Assembly: GCF_019297835.1 (NCBI RefSeq)
Contig: NZ_CP079203.1
Location: 186,001-250,000 of the forward strand
Source: Sphingomonas sanguinis
GTDB lineage: Bacteria; Pseudomonadota; Alphaproteobacteria; Sphingomonadales; Sphingomonadaceae
Direction: 5' to 3'
Length of the DNA stretch: 64,000 nt
Shown here: piece after piece, positions 8,086-16,196 of the stretch
Numbering within the stretch: the stretch's first letter is position 1
How the letters are laid out: the number at the start of each line of letters is the position of its first letter
Made by a program: the position numbers and the translations under genes
Notes under the pieces: generated by a model
Databases searched by the model: none
What the model was told of the DNA's origin: nothing
The model's input: the letters and a program-made list of their open reading frames with translations, nothing else

Positions 8086-10485
8086 ATGTCCATGCCGATT
8101 TCGACAGCCCTTCGTCGCCGCGCTCTATGGCTCGCGGGTACGTTCCTGCTGGCCGCGCCCGCCGCAGCTCAGGACATGCTGGTCGCCGATGAGGAGGATC
8201 GGGGCGCTGCCGCTGCCGTTCCGGATAGCGGCGCGAGCGAGGATGTCCTCGTCACCGCCCGCCGCCGGACGGAACGAAGCCAGGACGTACCGATTGCCAT
8301 CAATGCCTTCGGCGCGGCCCAGATCGAGTCGACCCGCACCTTCAATCTGCGCGACCTTCAGCAGCTGACGCCCAGCCTGGTCGTCACCAACACCAATCCC
8401 CGCAACACCAGCATCAACATTCGCGGGCTGGGCAATAATGTGGCGGTCTATAATGACGGGCTGGAGCCGGCGGTGGGCGTCTATCTGGACGGCGTCTATC
8501 TGGCACGACCGGGCCAGACCGTGTTCGATCTCGCCGATCTGGAGCGGATCGAGGTGTTGCGCGGGCCGCAGGGTACGTTGTTCGGCAAGAACACCTCGGC
8601 GGGCGCGGTGGTGGTGACGACCAGGCAACCGACCTTCGACTGGCAGGCGGGTGGTGATGCCAGTCTGGGCAATTACGACTTCCGCCAGCTCCATGCCTAT
8701 GTCTCGGGGCCTTTGTCGCAGCATCTGGCGGCGCGGCTGTTCGTGTCGAAGACCGATCGCGATGGCTTTACCCTCAACCGCTTCGACGGACGATACGGCC
8801 AGGACTTTCACGATCTGAACCTGCGCGGTCAGTTGCTCTACAAGCCCACCGACACATTGACCCTGCGGATCATCGGCGATTGGGGACGGCAGAGCAGCTT
8901 TACGGCTGGTAGCTTACTGCTGGGGGCCATCCGGAATTACGACAATGGCGCGCTGTTCCCGAACAACTATTACGACCGGTCCGCGCGGCTGGGCTATACG
9001 CCGGTTGCGGCAAACCCGGCGCTGCGGACGACCGACACCGATGCCAATCCGCGCTACCGGATGAACCAGCATGGGGTGAACGTCACCACCGACTGGGATA
9101 TCGGCCCCGCCACGCTGACCTCGGTCACGGCCTATCGCGCCTGGAACTGGTATCCCCATAATGACGGCGACGGTACCAGCATCGATGCGGGCGCGGATTT
9201 CCACCAGAGCAACGAGCAGCGTCAGGTCAGCCAGGAACTGCGCATCGCGTCCAATGGCGCGCGGCGCGTCGATTATGTCGCAGGCCTCTATTATCTCTAT
9301 CAGTCGATCCAGGCGGAGGCGGTCAACCGCTATGGCAGTAGCGCCGCCGACTGGTTTCTGCCCCCGACCACCAATCCGACCGTCGGCGCGGCCGCGCTGA
9401 ACGGCTACAACGTCGTCAGCCATTCGCGCCCCGTCACCGACAGCTATGCCGCCTTCGCCCAGACGATATGGCACATTACCGATGCCGTCGATCTGACGAC
9501 CGGCCTGCGCTATACCTATGAAACCAAGTCCGGCTATTTCGACCAGGATGCGACCGGCGCATCGCTGGCCGGGTTGACGGCGGCGCAACAGGTGGCGGCT
9601 CAGGCCATCCGCGGGCGCTATGGCGTGCGGAATTTCTATACCGCGCGCACCGAGGTCGGGCGGCTGTCAGGCCAGGCCACGCTGTCCTGGAAGGTTGCCG
9701 CACCTGTGCTGGCTTACGCAACCTATGCGCGGGGCAACAAGTTCGGCGGGCTGAACCTGGCCAACATCACCACCACGGGCCAGTTCGCCGCCAATCCCGT
9801 CATTCGTCCCGAGACGATCGACAGTTATGAAGTCGGTGCCAAGACCAGCTGGGCGGACGGTCGGATCACCGCGAACGTCGCGGCCTTCTGGACCGACGTC
9901 AAAGACTATCAGACGACGATCGTCGACGTGGAGCGCAACGGCGTGAGCTTCTTCACCAACGCCGCCAAGGTACGGACACGCGGCATCGAGGCGGACCTGC
10001 GCGCCGCCCCGACACGGTGGCTGACATTGTATGGGTCGGGTACCTATGACGATGCCCGCTACATCTCCTATGCCAACGCACCGTGCCCGATCGAGATCAC
10101 GGGGCGCACCTTATGCGATCTGAGCGGGCAGCGCCTGCCCGGCGTCTCCCGCTGGGCCGCCTCGGCCGGGGGCGAGGTCCGCGCCCCCCTCGGCGTCAAT
10201 TTCGGGCACGACGCCGAAGTTTATGCAGGCTCGGATTACAGCTACCGCTCCGCGACCAACAGCACCGCCAGCCTCAGCCGCTATTCGGATATTCCGGCCT
10301 ATGCGCTGGTCAACCTGCGGTTCGGGATCAGAGCCGATGACGGCCGCTATGACATCCAGTTCTGGGGGCGGAACATAGCGAACTCGACCTATTATCTGTC
10401 CCTGGCCGCCAACAACACGGGCGCCGTTACCGCCACGCTGGGTGATCCCCGTACCTATGGCGTCACCCTCAGGACCAAATGGTGA
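8086..10485 (+). CDS. TonB-dependent outer-membrane receptor, probably for a sulfate ester
   Basis: 799 aa. There is a signal peptide ending at about AAPAAAQ (residue 29), a TonB-box-like EDVLVTARRR near residues 47-57, then the plug domain with INIRGLGNN, GVYLDGVYLARPGQ and DLERIEVLRGPQGTLFGKN, and a beta-barrel ending in an aromatic/basic C-terminus (LRTKW). This is the FecA/iron-complex-like sphingomonad class, which also transports carbohydrates and esters. It is divergent from an arylsulfatase/FGE operon, the arrangement expected for uptake of sulfate esters such as SftP-type systems; substrate is inference. Start ATG 8086 follows GAGA. No energy-coupling tonB/exbBD genes are in the window. 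Confidence 0.92.
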   Translation: MSMPISTALRRRALWLAGTFLLAAPAAAQDMLVADEEDRGAAAAVPDSGASEDVLVTARRRTERSQDVPIAINAFGAAQIESTRTFNLRDLQQLTPSLVVTNTNPRNTSINIRGLGNNVAVYNDGLEPAVGVYLDGVYLARPGQTVFDLADLERIEVLRGPQGTLFGKNTSAGAVVVTTRQPTFDWQAGGDASLGNYDFRQLHAYVSGPLSQHLAARLFVSKTDRDGFTLNRFDGRYGQDFHDLNLRGQLLYKPTDTLTLRIIGDWGRQSSFTAGSLLLGAIRNYDNGALFPNNYYDRSARLGYTPVAANPALRTTDTDANPRYRMNQHGVNVTTDWDIGPATLTSVTAYRAWNWYPHNDGDGTSIDAGADFHQSNEQRQVSQELRIASNGARRVDYVAGLYYLYQSIQAEAVNRYGSSAADWFLPPTTNPTVGAAALNGYNVVSHSRPVTDSYAAFAQTIWHITDAVDLTTGLRYTYETKSGYFDQDATGASLAGLTAAQQVAAQAIRGRYGVRNFYTARTEVGRLSGQATLSWKVAAPVLAYATYARGNKFGGLNLANITTTGQFAANPVIRPETIDSYEVGAKTSWADGRITANVAAFWTDVKDYQTTIVDVERNGVSFFTNAAKVRTRGIEADLRAAPTRWLTLYGSGTYDDARYISYANAPCPIEITGRTLCDLSGQRLPGVSRWAASAGGEVRAPLGVNFGHDAEVYAGSDYSYRSATNSTASLSRYSDIPAYALVNLRFGIRADDGRYDIQFWGRNIANSTYYLSLAANNTGAVTATLGDPRTYGVTLRTKW

Positions 10486-10608
10486 CGAAAGCGCAGGGTG
10501 CGACCGATCGACTACCGCGTCGCGAATGATTGGACACCGAAACATATCCTCGATCCAACCACGCGGTTGCTTGCGGATGAGCGCTTCGGTATCCCGTCAG
10601 CGGTGACG

Positions 10609-11169
10609 ATGAACCAACCTGACGCTCGGCAGGAGCTTGTCAAAGCACTGGTCGCGACCGGGCGCGAGGATCGTGCCGCATTCCGCCAACTTTATGCCCT
10701 CACGTCCGCGAAGCTTTTCGGCATCTGCCTTCGTATATGTCGCGAGCGACACGCGGCGGAGGACGTTCTGCAAGAGGTCTACGCTATCATCTGGCGGCGG
10801 GCCGGTGCCTATGAGCCGGGGCAGACCAGTCCGTTCGCCTGGCTGGCCACGATAGCCCGCAACCGCGCCATCGATTATCACCGGGCCCTGGGTCGGCGCC
10901 CGACTGCGCCACTGGACAATGTCGCGGAGCCCGCCGCTCCGGACCGTCTGGCACTGGAAAGCATGTTGTTGGACGAGGAGGAGCGCAAACTTCACGGCTG
11001 CATGGATCGCCTCAGCGAAACGCAGCGCGACGCCATTCGAACGGCGTTTTTCGAAGGGATCACCTATGCCGGGCTCGCCGATGTCCGCGGGGTCCCGACG
11101 AGCACCATGAAGAGCCGGATCCGGCGCGGTCTCGAACGGCTCAAGGAGTGTCTCGACGATGACATCTGA
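10609..11169 (+). CDS. ECF-family RNA polymerase sigma factor
   Basis: 186 aa. Region 2 is seen in RAAFRQLYALTSAKLFGICLR and RHAAEDVLQEVYAIIWRRA, ending in SPFAWLATIARNRAIDYHR. Region 4 is a helix-turn-helix in LSETQRDAIRTAFFEGITYA through STMKSRIRRGLERLKECL. Such sigma factors direct a small stress or envelope regulon and are held by a membrane anti-sigma partner. That partner is encoded immediately downstream with an 11-bp overlap. I chose the ATG at 10609, which gives the usual family N-terminus; the frame is open further upstream to 10498 but that extension has no sigma homology. The region before it has no promoter I can name. Confidence 0.93.
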   Translation: MNQPDARQELVKALVATGREDRAAFRQLYALTSAKLFGICLRICRERHAAEDVLQEVYAIIWRRAGAYEPGQTSPFAWLATIARNRAIDYHRALGRRPTAPLDNVAEPAAPDRLALESMLLDEEERKLHGCMDRLSETQRDAIRTAFFEGITYAGLADVRGVPTSTMKSRIRRGLERLKECLDDDI

Positions 11170-11830
11170 CGAGACCGATCTGACCGCCGCCGAACTGGCG
11201 CTTGGCGTCCTCGATGGCGACGAGCGGAGCGCTGCGATGCGCCGTATGCTGGACGATCCGGCCTTTGCGCGCGACGTCGCCCGGTGGAGACGGCATCTGG
11301 CGGCCCTGTATGTCGAGGTCGAGCCGGTCGCGCCAAGCACCGATCTGGAACGCAGGATCCTGGCGGTCGGCGACAACGACAATCACCGTACCGCTCCTTG
11401 GCGAGCGATTGCCGGTATGGCCAGTCTGGCGGCCGCGATCCTGCTGACGGTCGTAGTAACCCGTCCCGACACGCCAGCCGTTGCACCGCGTGCCATCAAG
11501 CCCGCTCGCTTGCTCTTCGCCGTCCTCACGCCCGAGCGGGCCGCGCCGATCACGGCCTTCTTCGATCCTGCCACCCGCACGTTGAAGCTGCGCGACGCGC
11601 CGTCCGTGAAGAGCGGGCAGGATGCACAGCTATGGGCGATCGGGGGCGACGGGGTTCCTCACGCCGCAGGTCTGCTCCGTCATGGCGGCGGGGCTCCCCT
11701 GAAGATCGCTCCGCAGGTCGCGGTCATACCCGGTACCACATTGGCGATTTCCATCGAGCCGCTAGGGGGATCGCCCAAGTCGACACCGACGGGGCCGGTG
11801 GTGGCTGCGGGTAAGCTTGCCGAAATTTAA
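11159..11830 (+). CDS. Anti-sigma factor, RskA-like, membrane-anchored
   Basis: 223 aa. The N-terminal cytosolic part (residues 1-75, with TAAELALGVLDGDERSAAMRR) resembles the sigma-binding anti-sigma domain. One transmembrane segment follows at about 80-100 (IAGMASLAAAILLTVVVT). The C-terminal extracytoplasmic domain carries the RskA features LLFAVLTPERAAPITAFFDP and AQLWAIGGDGVPHAAGLL, with TTLAISIEPLGGSP near the end. It should sequester the ECF sigma factor encoded just before it until an envelope signal releases it. The start overlaps the sigma gene by 11 bp. A secreted fasciclin-domain protein follows in the same direction and is a candidate regulon member or signal component. Confidence 0.88.
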   Translation: MTSDETDLTAAELALGVLDGDERSAAMRRMLDDPAFARDVARWRRHLAALYVEVEPVAPSTDLERRILAVGDNDNHRTAPWRAIAGMASLAAAILLTVVVTRPDTPAVAPRAIKPARLLFAVLTPERAAPITAFFDPATRTLKLRDAPSVKSGQDAQLWAIGGDGVPHAAGLLRHGGGAPLKIAPQVAVIPGTTLAISIEPLGGSPKSTPTGPVVAAGKLAEI

Positions 11831-11912
11831 GGGGCCGCGCCGCGTCGCTGCGTCCAACGGGCTGTTGGCGACGTAATCCGAAAGCCGCGCTCCATGCGGC
11901 TGGAGAGATCTG

Positions 11913-12464
11913 ATGACCCTGATGATCCGTGGTGCGATGATGGCTGTCGCGCTCACCGTCGGCGCTGCTGCCGGTGCTGCCCCGCGCAACCCGATGGTGG
12001 GCGGGGCGGCGATGTACCCCACGAAGACGATCGTGGAGAACGCCTCGCAGTCGAAGGACCATACCACCCTGGTCGCCGCGGTGAAGGCGGCCGGGCTTGT
12101 CGACACGCTTTCCGGCCCGGGCCCGTTCACCGTGTTCGCGCCGACCAATGCGGCGTTCGCAAAACTGCCCGCTGGCACCGTCGACACCCTGGTACAGCCC
12201 GAGAACAAGGATAAGTTGACGTCGATCCTCACCTATCATGTCATACCCGGCCGGATTACCGCCAGGGATATTGCCGCCAAGGCAAAGGCGAATGGCGGGA
12301 CGGCGACCTACACCACCGTTCAGGGCGAACCGATCATGTTCAAAAAGGCGATGGGCGGTTGGGCCATCATGGACGGCAAGGGCGATACCGGCCGCATCAC
12401 CACCGCCGATGTCATGCAGTCGAATGGCGTCGTGCATGTTATCGATACGGTGATGATGCCATAA
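11913..12464 (+). CDS. Secreted fasciclin (FAS1) domain protein
   Basis: 183 aa with a signal peptide of about 22 residues (MIRGAMMAVALTVGAAAGAA) and a single FAS1 domain from about residue 38. The domain shows the H1 motif GPFTVFAPTNAAFAKLP and the H2 region LTYHVIPGRITARDI, ending with SNGVVHVIDTVMMP. FAS1 domains mediate adhesion or protein-protein contact at the envelope. The gene lies 82 bp after the anti-sigma gene with a good ribosome site (GGAGAG, 11902-11907), and a small hairpin (GCCGC with GCGGC) precedes it. The trio of ECF sigma, RskA-like anti-sigma and fasciclin protein is a recurring arrangement; its signal is not known to me. Confidence 0.9.
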   Translation: MTLMIRGAMMAVALTVGAAAGAAPRNPMVGGAAMYPTKTIVENASQSKDHTTLVAAVKAAGLVDTLSGPGPFTVFAPTNAAFAKLPAGTVDTLVQPENKDKLTSILTYHVIPGRITARDIAAKAKANGGTATYTTVQGEPIMFKKAMGGWAIMDGKGDTGRITTADVMQSNGVVHVIDTVMMP

Positions 12465-12674
12465 ACGACGGCGGATCATGACATGGGATGGGGCGGCAGG
12501 TGGTCGTCCCACCCACGCGACGGAGGGGCATTCTGTCGCGCGAACTCGGAGGCGCGAATAAGCTCTCGTCGCTTATGGGCTCGAACGACGGCGCGGGTTA
12601 ACGTGCTGGTCAAGCTCGCGCGCATGGGCCAACATTTTAACCGAAGGCCACTGGCGCCCGGAAGGAGACGATAA

Positions 12675-13073
12675 GTGCTGTTTCACACGATGATCGGTTC
12701 GAACGACATTGAACGATCGAAGCGCTTTTACGATACGGTGCTGGGCACGCTCGGCATCGGGGAGCCGATGCGGAACGTGGCCGATAGCGGCCACATCCGA
12801 CTGATCTATCGGGGCGAGAGCGGAACCGCCTTCATCGTCACGCAGCCGATCAACGACGAACCGGCAACCGTTTCGAACGGCGGCACGGTCGCCTTCCAGT
12901 GCGACTCGCCCGAGCAGGTCAAAAAATTCCACGACGTCGCCGTGGCGGCCGGGGGTACGTCGATCGAAGCGCCGCCCGGTCCGCGTCATACGGCATCCAT
13001 GGGAACGATCGAACTGGCCTATGTTCGCGATCCGGACGGCAACAAGCTTTGCGGCATTCATTTTCCAGGGTGA
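12675..13073 (+). CDS. VOC-family (glyoxalase/bleomycin-resistance fold) protein
   Basis: 132 aa. It begins with the typical first beta strand MLFHTMIGSNDIERSKRFYD and ends with a second module containing IELAYVRDPDGNKLCGIHF, where the usual metal ligands lie. The family covers glyoxalases, dioxygenases, epoxide-opening enzymes and drug-binding proteins, so the reaction cannot be named. The GTG start at 12675 is supported by GGAG at 12664-12667. It stands alone after a 210-bp gap that follows the fasciclin gene and in which I see no gene. A hairpin follows the stop. Confidence 0.85.
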   Translation: MLFHTMIGSNDIERSKRFYDTVLGTLGIGEPMRNVADSGHIRLIYRGESGTAFIVTQPINDEPATVSNGGTVAFQCDSPEQVKKFHDVAVAAGGTSIEAPPGPRHTASMGTIELAYVRDPDGNKLCGIHFPG

Positions 13074-13087
13074 CCCAATAGGGCATT

Positions 13088-13117
13088 GGGCTTGCCACGA
13101 AGGTCGGCGGCAAGCCC
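13088..13117 (+). terminator. Candidate hairpin terminator after the VOC gene
   Basis: GGGCTTGCC at 13088-13096 pairs perfectly with GGCAAGCCC at 13109-13117 across a 12-base loop. Only a short, mixed CTTGT run follows, so termination would be weak or Rho-assisted. Confidence 0.45.
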
Positions 13118-13160
13118 TTGTCCCAGCAGATTTTCCCTTTGGTAAGGCAAGGAAACCGAC

Positions 13161-13193
13161 ATGACACACGGAAACATGCCCGATGTTTTCTAA
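13161..13193 (+). CDS. Possible 10-codon leader peptide overlapping the hemerythrin-like gene start
   Basis: ATG at 13161 is preceded by AAGGAA (13149-13154) at ideal spacing, better than the site for the larger gene. The frame encodes MTHGNMPDVF and stops at TAA 13191-13193, just inside the larger gene that starts at 13183. This geometry is that of a translational-coupling minicistron. It could also be chance, as ten codons carry no homology signal. Confidence 0.3.
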   Translation: MTHGNMPDVF

Positions 13194-13635
13194 CCGATAT
13201 TCCAATTTGCAGCGCGTGGGATTTGCTCGGCTGGTCGACGACCATATTCACATCGAGTCGAGCATATCGGCCCTGCTGGACGATCTGAAGGAGGACGCCG
13301 CATCCCCCCACGACATCGCCGTCCAGCTCGATGCCCTGGCCATCGTCATCCGCAAGCACCTGCGTGAAGAGTCCGATGTCATCCAGCACACTCGCCTGGA
13401 GATATTACCCGATACATGGCGAGAGACCTGGGTCGAGGGTGAGGCCGCTCTTCTGCAGCTGAAGGTCGATTGGAGTGGTTTCGTGGACCACTGGACCGAA
13501 AGCCGTATTTCCAACGATATGCCGGGGTTTTCTTATGCCGCGAATGCGATCCTTTCGCGATTGAGCGATCGCGTCAAAACAGAAACCCAATGCTTTTATA
13601 AAACGGCCTTGTCGGCAGGCAGTATCGAATACTGA
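13183..13635 (+). CDS. Hemerythrin/HHE-domain-like protein
   Basis: 150 aa, predicted all-helical. The N-terminal segment LVDDHIHIESSISALLDDL places His21, His23 and Glu25 in one helix. A second segment, AIVIRKHLREESDVIQH, has His59 and Glu63 in an HxxxE pattern plus His69. These suggest a four-helix diiron hemerythrin-like protein that could bind oxygen, NO or iron; the assignment is by motif only. No signal peptide is seen, so it is cytosolic. Just upstream is a 10-codon open frame (13161-13193) with a strong ribosome site that overlaps this start, which suggests coupled translation. It may belong functionally with the following sensory genes, but a 532-bp gap intervenes. Confidence 0.6.
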   Translation: MFSNRYSNLQRVGFARLVDDHIHIESSISALLDDLKEDAASPHDIAVQLDALAIVIRKHLREESDVIQHTRLEILPDTWRETWVEGEAALLQLKVDWSGFVDHWTESRISNDMPGFSYAANAILSRLSDRVKTETQCFYKTALSAGSIEY

Positions 13636-14167
13636 TCCCGATGTCCTTGAATAGGGCGTCGATGTCTTGATCATCGATTATGCACACTTGCTCTACCCGC
13701 AGCTTTAACCGGGTCGACCACCATCAGCCGGGACGCTGTTGATGACGGAGCCGTGGCGCTATGACGCTCACTGATCGCGACCGGTCATGGTGGCTGTCCG
13801 CCCATGAGCATCGTAGCCAAGAGTTTTTGCGTCGATTACATTTTGAAGCAAGATATCCGGCTTCATAGCTCCGCAAAAAATTGAAACATAGAGCAAAACA
13901 TAGCAGAATGCTCTAAGCTCAATTTTGTTCCGCTAGTTGAAATAAGGCGTATAAACCTACGTTTCATCGGCGCGCATAGTTGTTCGGTCAGATATACTTT
14001 TCCTTAACAAAGCGCGGTATATGGAGCGGGCGGTCATCAGGCATGACTGTGACTTGCTTTGCGATAAAGTCATGTCGGTGAAACGATAAAAATGTGTCGT
14101 TACGGATAATAGGCGTATTGCAAAATGCCTGTAGTTGCATTTTGCATTTATTATCGGGAGGCAATTC
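13636..14167. other. 532-bp AT-rich intergenic region upstream of the chemoreceptor gene
   Basis: I find no plus-strand gene here, and its base composition is visibly more AT-rich than the flanks, particularly 13810-14160. It probably holds the chemoreceptor promoter and leader. A perfect 10-bp inverted repeat lies at its end (listed separately). A sigma-28-like pair of boxes at 14065-14089 has the wrong spacing. A minus-strand open frame at the right end overlaps the receptor gene and lacks support. Confidence 0.55.
14119..14146 (+). promoter_or_regulatory. Perfect 10-bp inverted repeat just before the chemoreceptor ribosome site
   Basis: TGCAAAATGC (14119-14128) and GCATTTTGCA (14137-14146) are exact reverse complements separated by 8 bases. 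The repeat ends nine bases before GGGAG (14156-14160) of the chemoreceptor gene. As DNA it is a plausible dimer operator; as RNA it would form a hairpin beside the ribosome site. No tract of U follows, so it is not a standard terminator. Confidence 0.5.
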
Positions 14168-15955
14168 ATGCGCTTTTTTGATAACCTTACAATGGTAAGA
14201 AAACTTACCCTGTGTCTGGGAATTATCCTGGCGCTGACCCTGGTGACGAATTTCGTCATATATACCAAAAAAAATCAGGTTCGTGAGACGACCAATATCA
14301 ACGAGCATACATACAAGGTCATCATGGCCTCGAACAAACTCGTCGAAGCGATGGTCAATCAGGAAACGGGGCTGCGCGGCTATCTGTTGACCGCCAACCG
14401 AGATTTCCTGGCCCCCTATGTCCAGGGGGCCTCGGACTTCGACCGCGCCATGAAAGAAGCGCGTCAACTGACCAGCGACAATCCCGAACAACAGAGCCGC
14501 CTGACCGACGTCGGTGCACTGGCCCAGCGCTGGCGCGATGAAGTGGCGCAACCCAATGTCGCGTTGATGGCCGCTCCCGCGACGCAAGCGGATGCGCGGG
14601 CCAGTGCCGCTAAGGGGCTCGGCAAGGCGCTGATGGATCGGCTCCGGGCGCAGGCGGGGGCCGTGATCTCCACGGAAAACCAGCTCCTGGCCCGGCGACA
14701 GGCATCGCAGGTCGCAGCATTTGCGACGATTTCCCAAGCCATCTTCGGCGGGATGCTGCTCAGCCTGGTGCTGGCCGTCGCCATTCTGATCCTGCTGGTC
14801 CGGCAGATCGCCCGGCCGGTGAACGCGGTCACCAGCGGCCTGACGGCACTGGCAAGCGGCGATATGGCGGTGACGGCGATCGACGATGATCGTCGTGACG
14901 AAGTCGGGCAGCTGGCGTCCGCGCTCAATAATCTGCGCGGGCAATTGCTGGCGGCGGACGAGGCCAAGAAGGCGCAGACCGGCCTGATCGTCAACAGCGT
15001 TGGCGCGGCCCTGTCCAAATTGGCCGAGGGCGATCTGGCGTCGCGCCTGGACAGCGATCTCGATGGTCCCTTCGCCGCGATCAAGACCGACTTCAATCGC
15101 GCGGCAGACGCCCTTGAGAACGCCATGTCCCAGGTATCGGTATCGACCGGCGGCATCATCAATGGCGCGGCGGATATCCGGCAGGCTTCCGACGATCTTT
15201 CGCAGCGGACCGAGCAGCAGGCGGCGAGCCTGGAGGAAACGGCTGCGGCGATGGATGAGATCACGACCACGGTTCGCAAGACGGCCGAACAGGCAGGGCT
15301 GGCGCGGCAGATGGTCGGGCAAGCCAAGGAGGAGGTCCAGCATTCGGGCCGGATCATGGAGGATGCCGTCGCCGCGATGAACGGGATTGAGCGCGCTTCG
15401 ACCGAAATCTCCGACATTATTTCAGTCATCGACGGCATCGCCTTCCAGACCAATCTGCTCGCCTTGAACGCCGGGGTCGAGGCGGCCCGTGCGGGCGATG
15501 CCGGGAAGGGCTTTGCCGTCGTCGCCTCCGAGGTTCGCGCCTTGGCTCAGCGGTCCGCCGACGCGGCGAAGGACGTCAAGGAGCGGATTTCCATGTCCGC
15601 CGAGCAAGTCGATGCAGGTGTCGGCCTGGTCAACGAAACCGGCAAGGCGCTGGCGCGCATCGTGGCGCGTATCACCGAGATCAATCAGCTTATCAACGAT
15701 ATCGCCGTCTCGGCCGAGAACCAGAGCAGCGGGCTTCAACAGGTCAATATCGCCGTCAGCCAGATGGACATGGTCACGCAACAGAACGCCGCCATGGTCG
15801 AGGAAGCGACGGCCGCTGCCCGGAGCCTGGCAGGGGAGGCCGACGAACTCTCCCGTCAAATGTCGCGCTTCGCGATCGCTCATACGGGAGGGCGGAGTGC
15901 CGGCAATGTCTCCAGCCTGGACGATCACCGCTATCGTCGAGCCGCCATCGGCTAA
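14168..15955 (+). CDS. Methyl-accepting chemotaxis protein with CHASE3-like periplasmic domain
   Basis: 595 aa. Order: TM1 (about residues 12-31), a periplasmic CHASE3-like helical sensor (about 35-180, including NQETGLRGYLLTANRDFLAPY), TM2 (about 190-212), HAMP, and the cytoplasmic signalling domain. The conserved hairpin tip is seen as LALNAGVEAARAGDAGKGFA (near residue 431) and VVASEVRALAQRSADAAKDV. No C-terminal CheR-binding pentapeptide is visible. The ATG at 14168 is preferred over an earlier in-frame ATG at 14135 because GGGAG precedes it. No cheA/cheW/cheY genes are nearby, so this is an orphan receptor feeding a chemosensory complex encoded elsewhere. A perfect terminator follows. 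Confidence 0.93.
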   Translation: MRFFDNLTMVRKLTLCLGIILALTLVTNFVIYTKKNQVRETTNINEHTYKVIMASNKLVEAMVNQETGLRGYLLTANRDFLAPYVQGASDFDRAMKEARQLTSDNPEQQSRLTDVGALAQRWRDEVAQPNVALMAAPATQADARASAAKGLGKALMDRLRAQAGAVISTENQLLARRQASQVAAFATISQAIFGGMLLSLVLAVAILILLVRQIARPVNAVTSGLTALASGDMAVTAIDDDRRDEVGQLASALNNLRGQLLAADEAKKAQTGLIVNSVGAALSKLAEGDLASRLDSDLDGPFAAIKTDFNRAADALENAMSQVSVSTGGIINGAADIRQASDDLSQRTEQQAASLEETAAAMDEITTTVRKTAEQAGLARQMVGQAKEEVQHSGRIMEDAVAAMNGIERASTEISDIISVIDGIAFQTNLLALNAGVEAARAGDAGKGFAVVASEVRALAQRSADAAKDVKERISMSAEQVDAGVGLVNETGKALARIVARITEINQLINDIAVSAENQSSGLQQVNIAVSQMDMVTQQNAAMVEEATAAARSLAGEADELSRQMSRFAIAHTGGRSAGNVSSLDDHRYRRAAIG

Positions 15956-15983
15956 CGTCCGTCCTCTGCGGGGTGAGGTGCCG

Positions 15984-16012
15984 AACGGGAAGGCCATATC
16001 GGCCTTCCCGTT
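15984..16012 (+). terminator. Strong hairpin terminator after the chemoreceptor gene
   Basis: AACGGGAAGGCC (15984-15995) and GGCCTTCCCGTT (16001-16012) form a perfect 12-bp stem with a 5-base loop. A pyrimidine-rich run follows. The position 28 bp after the receptor stop fits intrinsic termination and separates it from the next kinase gene. Confidence 0.75.
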
Positions 16013-16196
16013 CCCCTCGTTATTCCGAAGCGTGAGGTAGCGCGGTATCGAGGTCCACATTCGGCTCTGTCGACAAAACGCATGACCACGCGGCCGCTCG
16101 ACGGGCTGGGGCGCAAAGGTTGATCCAGACATATGACAGCCAGACTGACCCTCGATATTTCTCGTTGATCGGTCGGCAGTTAGCGCCCGATTGGTG

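Noticed and set aside
14065..14089. Sigma-28-like boxes (TAAAGTCA and CGATAA) upstream of the chemoreceptor
   Set aside because: The spacing is two bases shorter than the flagellar consensus, and the GC of GCCGATAA is missing.
14119..14146. Sigma-54 promoter reading of TGCC-TGTAG-TTGCA
   Set aside because: The -24 GG is absent and the spacing to GC is wrong.
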